From: Sclerurus mexicanus | Lineage: Eukaryota > Chordata > Aves > Passeriformes > Furnariidae | Assembly: GCA_013396755.1 (NCBI GenBank) | Contig: VWZF01001682.1 | Location: 1,719,883 to 1,783,882, forward strand | DNA length: 64,000 nt | Reading direction: 5' to 3' | Shown: positions 58,498 to 64,000 of the stretch, one piece after another | How the letters are laid out: the number at the start of each line of letters is the position of its first letter | Numbering within the stretch: the stretch's first letter is position 1 | Notes under the pieces: generated by a model | Told to the model about the DNA's origin: nothing | Seen by the model: the letters and a program-made list of their open reading frames with translations, nothing else | Databases searched by the model: none | Program-made: the position numbers and the translations under genes

Positions 58498-61340
58498 AAC
58501 CACATGGTTAAGCCTAAATTCCTACATTTAGGTTTGTATGCCAGGAAAAATGCGCTCACGTTTAGAAGTGTTAAGCAGGTAGCATCTCCCCCTAAAATCA
58601 GTGAAAGTTGCTGAAAGTATTCTAATAATAGCAACAATGTTGTGATATGAAAAAGTAACATAGTATAGTGGTCAAGGCTTTAATCATTATTCAGAAAAAC
58701 AATTGCTTCTGAGCAATAAGTCAAAATCACTGGGTTTTAACATTATACTATTTTTGAAAAGTGAAGCAGTGTTTACTACTCCCACCTTTACATTGAAAGT
58801 CTGGAGGAAAGAAAGAATCACATTTTAACACACTAACAAATACTGCATTTTTGGCTTCAGAACTCAAAGAGGGAGCAATTTTATTTTTCTCAAATTTTAG
58901 TTAAATTTTACTTCCAATCAGATTTTTTTGATTTTGTTTCATGTATTTCTTCCTTTGTCTTCCTTCCTTCCCTCCACTCAGGTCTGTAATATCTTTTAAT
59001 GGGCCACCGTTAAATTACAGTGGAAGTTCACCTAATTATGATGAAGGGATGTTTTCTTCACTCTAGTTACAGGAATTTTAGCACTTTGTTCAACTATAAA
59101 AAGGAATGTCTCCAACAGAATGCTGCCTATAAAATGTTTTTAAAGAAGTCTGATGTGTACATAATGAAAGTAACGATGTTTTTTGTAAATTTTAAAAAAA
59201 TAAACTTGTCTCTTAAAATTCAGTGAGAATGTTGATTCATTTATCAAAGTACTGTAGTTCATGAGTCTTTATCAGCATCGTTTACCACCATCATCTCCAG
59301 CACAGATCTATATATCTACTGTCTCGCTTTTGCCAGAGTTTTCTGACACCTTGCCTGTTGCTGTCTTTAAAAAAATTCAGGGCATAATTTATTTTTCAAC
59401 ATAAAGCATTATACAAAATGATTCATAACCAGCTCTGAAGTGCAGCATTTTTCAAGTTTTACAAATGAGTTCGAATCCATTAGAGTAGATGTTGAAAGTG
59501 CTGAAGAAACAAGGGCAAAGAACTTTGGCTAGTTGAGTGCCCTCAAGATCACCTTAAATAATCATGCCCCGTCTTGTGTTCTCTTTCTGGCCATCCCTTA
59601 AATTAAACAATGACATAACTTCAGAAGTACATGTATGCAAAAAAAGCCTTAAAAAGGACTTTTATACTATATCTTACTCGCCAGTCTCCTCAGTGTCTTA
59701 GAAAATTCCATATTGCTAAGGAATTATGTATTTTAGGTACCATAACATTAAACAGAGGAAAACCTTGGGGCCCATTGAAAACTGAGTTGAGAGTTTTTGA
59801 GGGTACAGCTACCACCAAATATTTTTTAAGCTCTGTAGGGTTCTTGCTTGACTTTGGGATTTACCTTTTCTTTTCTTTTTTTATTATTTTTTTTACAGGA
59901 TCTTCATTACAACTGTTCAATTTTAGTAGAAAGCATTTGATCACAATAAAAAATGGTATCCTTAGACATAAAATTGATTTGCTAATGATTTTGATTTTTC
60001 TGCAGACATGTTTGTATAAGTCTTGAGTACATATGTGAAAGAAACATCTTCTGCTTTTACTTTTAAGTTCCTGACCTCCCACACTATTTTCTGCCCTTTC
60101 AAGGATCATGTTGAATTAATATGGTGTTTAAAAATTATTACATCGCTGTATGGCGTATAAGGAACTACCTACAGATGGGGATGACTTTCTCCATCTAGTG
60201 ACTTTTGATTTTTTGTTGTTTGTTCGGGAGAGTTACTATAATGCCATGGAAGATAGAGGAAGGAAGAAAGAGACCCTCACTATTTTTAACTATCCAGTGC
60301 ACTGAGAGGAAATGAAAAGCCTGGCATAAATGTACTTTGTTGTTCTAAAATACTGGAGAACTTAAAAATATTTAATTATTTTCAACAGTCACTAGTGTAT
60401 CACAATGACTACTAATTCCTTTACACTGCCCCTTTTATAGTATAATGAGAAATTGCAGTGATCTATATTTGAAATTGCTTCTTTCCTGATAGTGAATGGC
60501 AAAGATTTATTTTCCTTGGATGTAAAACAATATTATATTATATACCATCATTACATATTACATTACCATTAAATGCAATGAGTTTTATCATCTAGTCCTT
60601 CTCAAAAATATTTTTCAATTACTGAGGACATGAAGTGTACACAAACTTATTATCTAAAGCCAGGAAGTTTGTTTATTACCTTAAAGAAACAAAGGAGTTA
60701 AAATTTGCCCAGAATATTTGACTTAAAACCTTGCTGAATTGCCACAGTTCAGACACCAGAAGTTGTTAGAAAAAGCCTGAATTTATACTTCATTGCAGTA
60801 GTACTCCTCTTTCTCTTGTCATCTTGGGGTACGAGGTTGATATTCACAATCTCTACTTCCTGCAGAGGTTGCAAATGCAATTGCATATTCTCAATGACCT
60901 TCTGACCCTGTTTGTGTCCAGTGACAACTTATAATGTAGGGCAGCAGGTGATGATTCCAGGCCTCTTGATCACCTTCTGGTGATCACAAATATTCTGTAA
61001 AGGCTTTAGTGAGTTTGGGGTGGGTAATTTTTATTTATTTTCTGGCTCAAGTAAAAAACTATTTTAGGCACACAAGAAGTGAACAAGGTTTCATTTGCCT
61101 GACAACATGAAAACCAAACTGAAAGTGTGAAGTAAAATATGTATTTTAAACAATCTTTTCCTTATTTTCTTTTCATTAAATGAAAATTTCAGTATAAGAA
61201 GACAAATACCAAGAGAGAAATAATGTAACTCCAGGATATATATTAATTTTTCAGGGTAGCTTAATTGATTTTTGTGCTTGATCCATACATTTCTTTCTTT
61301 ATTCTTTTGAGCAAATGTCTAATATTAAATAGAAATATTT

Positions 61341-61461
61341 CAGCCATCTGAAACTATATTCCTAACTTAAAATCTGATTAACAGACATTTTGTGTATTTC
61401 TGGAGGGTTTGTTTTAATAATGGTTTCTCACACTCAGATCTCTTGGTGGGTTTTCTTTCAT
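61341..61461 (+). repeat. 121-bp segment, first copy (next to assembly gap)
   Basis: Starts CAGCCATCTGAAACTATATT and ends GGTGGGTTTTCTTTCAT. An identical 121-bp copy sits at 62106-62226. This copy flows naturally from the upstream sequence and is probably the genuine one. It ends two bases before the run of five N. Confidence 0.95.
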
Positions 61462-61493
61462 TTNNNNNTCTTCTTGTGGGTTTTCTTTCATTT
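61446..61493. repeat. 18-bp repeat flanking the 5-N gap
   Basis: GTGGGTTTTCTTTCATTT lies on both sides of the gap (61446-61463 and 61476-61493). This is the pattern left when two overlapping contig ends are not merged. Confidence 0.88.
61464..61468. other. Assembly gap (five N)
   Basis: Undetermined bases. Given the repeated flank, the true gap size may be zero or negative. Confidence 0.97.
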
Positions 61494-62104
61494 ACTTTCT
61501 CACTTTCTGGTTAGCATCTTCCATATCTGAAAAGTATCAATTTTTAAGTTTTGTTTTTCAATGTGATTAATGGAACTTCTGTTACAAGTAGAAATTAAAA
61601 TTTTAAAGAATGCTTTTTATTCTGGAAATGTTTCAAAATTATTTTCACTGTATATGCAAAGTGGGTTATTTTTTTGACAGAGCTAAATGCCTTTTTAGAT
61701 ATCATAATTTTTTTATCATTCTCCTCAGTGCCATTTTAACCCAAGTAGGTGTAAGGCCACCGTAATGTCCACCATAAACCAGGTATGGCATGTACCATGC
61801 TTTTAGTGGGACACATGGTATCACATCCAGATTTTCTACCAATTCACAGAATGAAAAGTCACAGAACAGTTGAGGTTTGAAGAGACCTCATGAAAACACC
61901 TCCCTCCTTAAAGCAGAATTGCCTAGAACAGGTTGGTCAGACTCACATCCAGTCAGGTTTTAGATATTTCCAAGGATGAAGACTCCACAACCTCTTCTGG
62001 CAACCTGGTCCATTGTTTGATCAAGCTTCCATTACAAAAGATTTTTCCTATGCTTAAATGGAATTTCCTGTGTTTCCATTTTTTGCCATTGTCCCTTGTT
62101 ATAG

Positions 62105-62105
62105 N
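62105..62105. other. Single N at left edge of misplaced segment
   Basis: Undetermined base at the exact boundary between CR1 3' sequence and the second copy of the 121-bp segment. Confidence 0.97.
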
Positions 62106-62226
62106 CAGCCATCTGAAACTATATTCCTAACTTAAAATCTGATTAACAGACATTTTGTGTATTTCTGGAGGGTTTGTTTTAATAATGGTTTCTCACACTC
62201 AGATCTCTTGGTGGGTTTTCTTTCAT
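62106..62226 (+). repeat. 121-bp segment, second copy (probable assembly artefact)
   Basis: Base-for-base equal to 61341-61461 and enclosed by single N on both sides, inside a CR1 element to which it does not belong. Exact identity in non-coding DNA, with N at both joints, is far better explained by wrong gap filling than by duplication. Confidence 0.93.
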
Positions 62227-62227
62227 N
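62227..62227. other. Single N at right edge of misplaced segment
   Basis: Undetermined base; CR1 sequence resumes at 62228. Confidence 0.97.
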
Positions 62228-62640
62228 GGAGACAATGTGGAAAGCCATGCTAAGTTATCTGCTGCTCCCTTCCATTGATCAATTAATGTTGTAGCAATGT
62301 ATCATGCTGGTCAAGCATGATTTCTCCTTAAATCCATGCTAGCTTGGATTTATCACCTTCTTGTCATTAATGTGTTCAGATACGGTTTTGAGGGTTATTT
62401 TTCCAATATCACCCTATGAACTGAGTTGAGGATGATTAGTCCATACTTTCCTGGATTCCCTGTTTTGTCCTCCTAAATATAATAGGGACATTTTCTTTCT
62501 CCCAGTCCTTGGGAACACCTTCCAATTTCCACAGCCTTTCAAAGATTAGCAAAATTGGCCTTACAGTGACATCAGCCAGCTCTCTCGGCACTGGCTGTAG
62601 CATACCATTATGTTCCATTGGCTTGTGGTTACCAGTAGTC
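62228..62640 (-). pseudogene. CR1 ORF2 reverse-transcriptase N-terminal part
   Basis: The minus strand from 62618 to 62436 reads PVPRELADVTVRPILLIFER, then LWKLEGVPKDWEKENVPIIF, the conserved opening of the CR1 polymerase domain. Further on (62400-62230) SEHINDKKV, HGFKEKSCLTS and MAFHIVS correspond to the GF-x-KGKSCLTN motif and the end of motif A (KAFDTVS). Stops and frame changes show it is a fossil. The remaining palm motifs should follow exactly where the misplaced 121-bp segment and its N borders stand. Confidence 0.87.
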
Positions 62641-63350
62641 TAAGTGTTCCCTTACATGCTATTTCTCTACTAGGAGTGAGTCTTCGTTACTTCAGACTTT
62701 CCCACTGTTCTGAAAAGAACTGAATTTCTAAAGGCAGTCCTTACTAGTAAATTTCAGGAAGAACACCTTAACTGTTTTCTTATCTTTTGTTAGCATCTTG
62801 ACCATTTAACAGTAGGTCCACATTTTTCTTAATCTTTTTTTCGTTTCTGATACACCTGCAGAAGCTCAAATCATTTCACTTCATTTCAATTCCAGGTAGG
62901 TTTTGGTTTTCTTAAACCTAACCCTTCATGTTTGGACAGTGTTTCTACATTGCTGCTGCTTCACCTGTCCCTTCTTCCCAATCTTGTATGCTCTTTTCAT
63001 GTTTGAATATACTCAGGAGTTGTTGAGGTTCCATACAGACCTCTTTCCACTGTTGCTTGATTTTCTGTTCATCAGGATAAGTCATTCTTGAGCCTGGAAA
63101 AGGTGATGCTTGAAAATCAGCCAGATCTCTTGGTACTCCTTTCTAGGACAGTATCCCATGAGATCCTCCCAAACAGGTCTTTCAACAGGCCAAAGTCACC
63201 TGAAGTCCTGAGCTGTGATTCTACTTTTTACGTTCTCTAAGCATTCTGATCTGCACCATCTGATGGTCACTGCAACCAAGACTTCCCCTGATCTTCACAT
63301 TCCTAACCAGTTCTACTACATTTATGAGGTCCAGCAGATTGCCTTCAATA
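62641..63350 (-). pseudogene. CR1 ORF2 endonuclease end and linker
   Basis: On the minus strand NLLDLIN (near 63320-63343) and RGSLGCSDHQMVQIRML (near 63240-63290) are the final strands of the CR1 endonuclease. The SDH triplet contains the Asp and His that belong to the catalytic site in this enzyme superfamily, and both are kept here. The following linker towards the polymerase (63200-62650) is recognisable only in patches (for example a WEEGTG-like stretch) and has many stops. The element's 5' boundary lies near 63350. Confidence 0.75.
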
Positions 63351-64000
63351 TGGATTATATGCATCCAAGCTGAAATACAGACTTCTGTACATGCTAGAGG
63401 TCTAAAATTCCAGATTCCAGTCTTGATTCTTGAAAGAGAATTGCATTAGTTAAGACCCATAAAGTAAATAAAATAAGACCTATAAAATAAAACAAGACTT
63501 TGAAAATAAAGCCAAATTAGACAGGATATAAGTTCATGCCTTTTTTGAAGATAAAATTGGAGATAAAAATGCATTTTAAGATAGGTCTATAAAGCAAATC
63601 ATGGACTTAAGAAAATGAGATTTGAGTGTAACACATTAATATATAGATAGTTTTGACTGTTAGAAACTAATGTATATAAAGTGGGTATGTATCTAAAAAA
63701 TATAAATACACACACTCAATGACAAAATCAATTGTGGTGATTTTGGAGTAAACCCAAAACTTTTTTTTGCAGCACCTTACAAGTGTATCATGTTTTAAAA
63801 TTATAAATGGCATTGTAAATTGAAGTTGTTCTTTTCTTACGGTAAAGTCAGCCAAATTCTAAATATATTGTATTTCTTCAAAATAACAGACAAGCAAAGC
63901 CATAAGTTTTTCAGACACTAATAAAATACACAATGCTTGGCACTCCTCATGTTGACTTTGCAGCAGCAATTAATTAACAAATGCTGTTCCCATAGCTAGT
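63351..64000. other. AT-rich unique sequence, no gene seen
   Basis: No gene or transposon recognised. The start shows a cluster of related words (AAAGTAAATAAAATAAGACC, TATAAAATAAAACAAGACTT) around 63461-63502, a degenerate A-rich repeat. Confidence 0.48.

Larger units (their letters stand above)
54979..61340. other. Long AT-rich stretch, no gene seen
   Basis: No gene or transposon recognised. It contains a very AT-rich, partly self-complementary patch at 57020-57125 and an A-rich run at 58473-58497. The 112-codon frame from ATG at 57382 and the 131-codon frame from ATG at 59631 encode hydrophobic sequences without family resemblance. Confidence 0.48.
61842..63350 (-). mobile_element. CR1 LINE, 3' end present, broken by gaps
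   Basis: A minus-strand CR1 copy. Its 3' end is at the low-coordinate side: TTCACAGAATGAAAAGTCAC is the antisense octamer end and start of the 3' UTR, followed by the antisense of the ORF2 C-terminus (ACTCCACAACCTCTTCTGGC near 61981). At higher coordinates come the palm start (62228-62420), the stretch before the palm (62436-62618), a poorly conserved linker, and the end of the endonuclease (to about 63350). Between 62105 and 62227 the CR1 is replaced by foreign sequence bounded by N, and roughly the middle and end of the palm plus the thumb region is absent. This absence may be an assembly loss and not a real deletion. Confidence 0.9.

Noticed and set aside
59631..60026. 131-codon open frame from ATG
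   Set aside because: No family resemblance. It runs through a T-rich tract that supplies a stop-free phenylalanine-rich stretch.
62106..62226. Nested transposon inside CR1
   Set aside because: The insert is identical to flanking unique sequence 0.76 kb away and bounded by N, with no target duplication or element ends; assembly error is the better explanation.

Overview
The window looks like AT-rich, gene-poor nuclear DNA from a bird. The diagnosis rests on its repeats: several CR1 LINE copies whose 3' ends carry the avian-type ATTCTGTG-like octamer, a CR1 copy that still shows ORF1 esterase and ORF2 endonuclease/reverse-transcriptase remnants, and LTRs of types I know from neoavian (especially passerine) genomes. 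There are no operons, bacterial promoters, rRNA or recognisable tRNA genes. I cannot support any complete protein-coding gene, so the window is best read as intergenic DNA or a very long intron. Most open frames of 60-130 codons are what AT-rich DNA gives by chance.

Layout. 0.7-2.2 kb: CR1 on the + strand with a dead reverse transcriptase. 4.96-5.09 kb: a short, CpG-containing open frame behind a good splice acceptor. 7.55-7.80 kb: CR1 fragment, minus strand. 14.67-17.1 kb: GC-rich composite retroelement island, in which a 3'-truncated LTR (+) is fused to a minus-strand CR1 keeping pieces of both ORFs. 20.42 kb: CTCF-like motif. 30.35-30.6 kb: small minus-strand frame starting with a signal-peptide-like segment. 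34.6-34.8 kb: minus-strand LTR fragment. 36.69-37.66 kb: solo LTR (+) of the same family as the one at 14.67 kb, flanked by a 5-bp duplication. 43.07-43.2 kb: almost pure A/C tract. 43.7-44.0 kb: very old LINE remnant with three reverse-transcriptase motifs in the right order. 44.9-45.9 kb: possible minus-strand LTR. 46.3-46.75 kb: LTR (+) with TATA box. 49.5 kb: candidate 53-bp exon. 54.8-55.0 kb: CR1 3' end (+). 61.3-63.4 kb: minus-strand CR1 broken by assembly gaps and by an exact copy of a 121-bp piece from 0.76 kb away.

How the parts relate. Nothing here forms a pathway. The story is retroelement accumulation and decay in at least three age layers (ancient LINE, decayed CR1 copies, better preserved LTRs), plus one clear assembly artefact. 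The most useful leads are the artefact at 61.3-62.2 kb, the LTR/CR1 fusion at 15.2 kb, the two exon-like pieces at 4.99 and 49.5 kb and the secreted-peptide-like frame at 30.6 kb. Repeat family identifications were made from memory of consensus features and have not been checked against a library.
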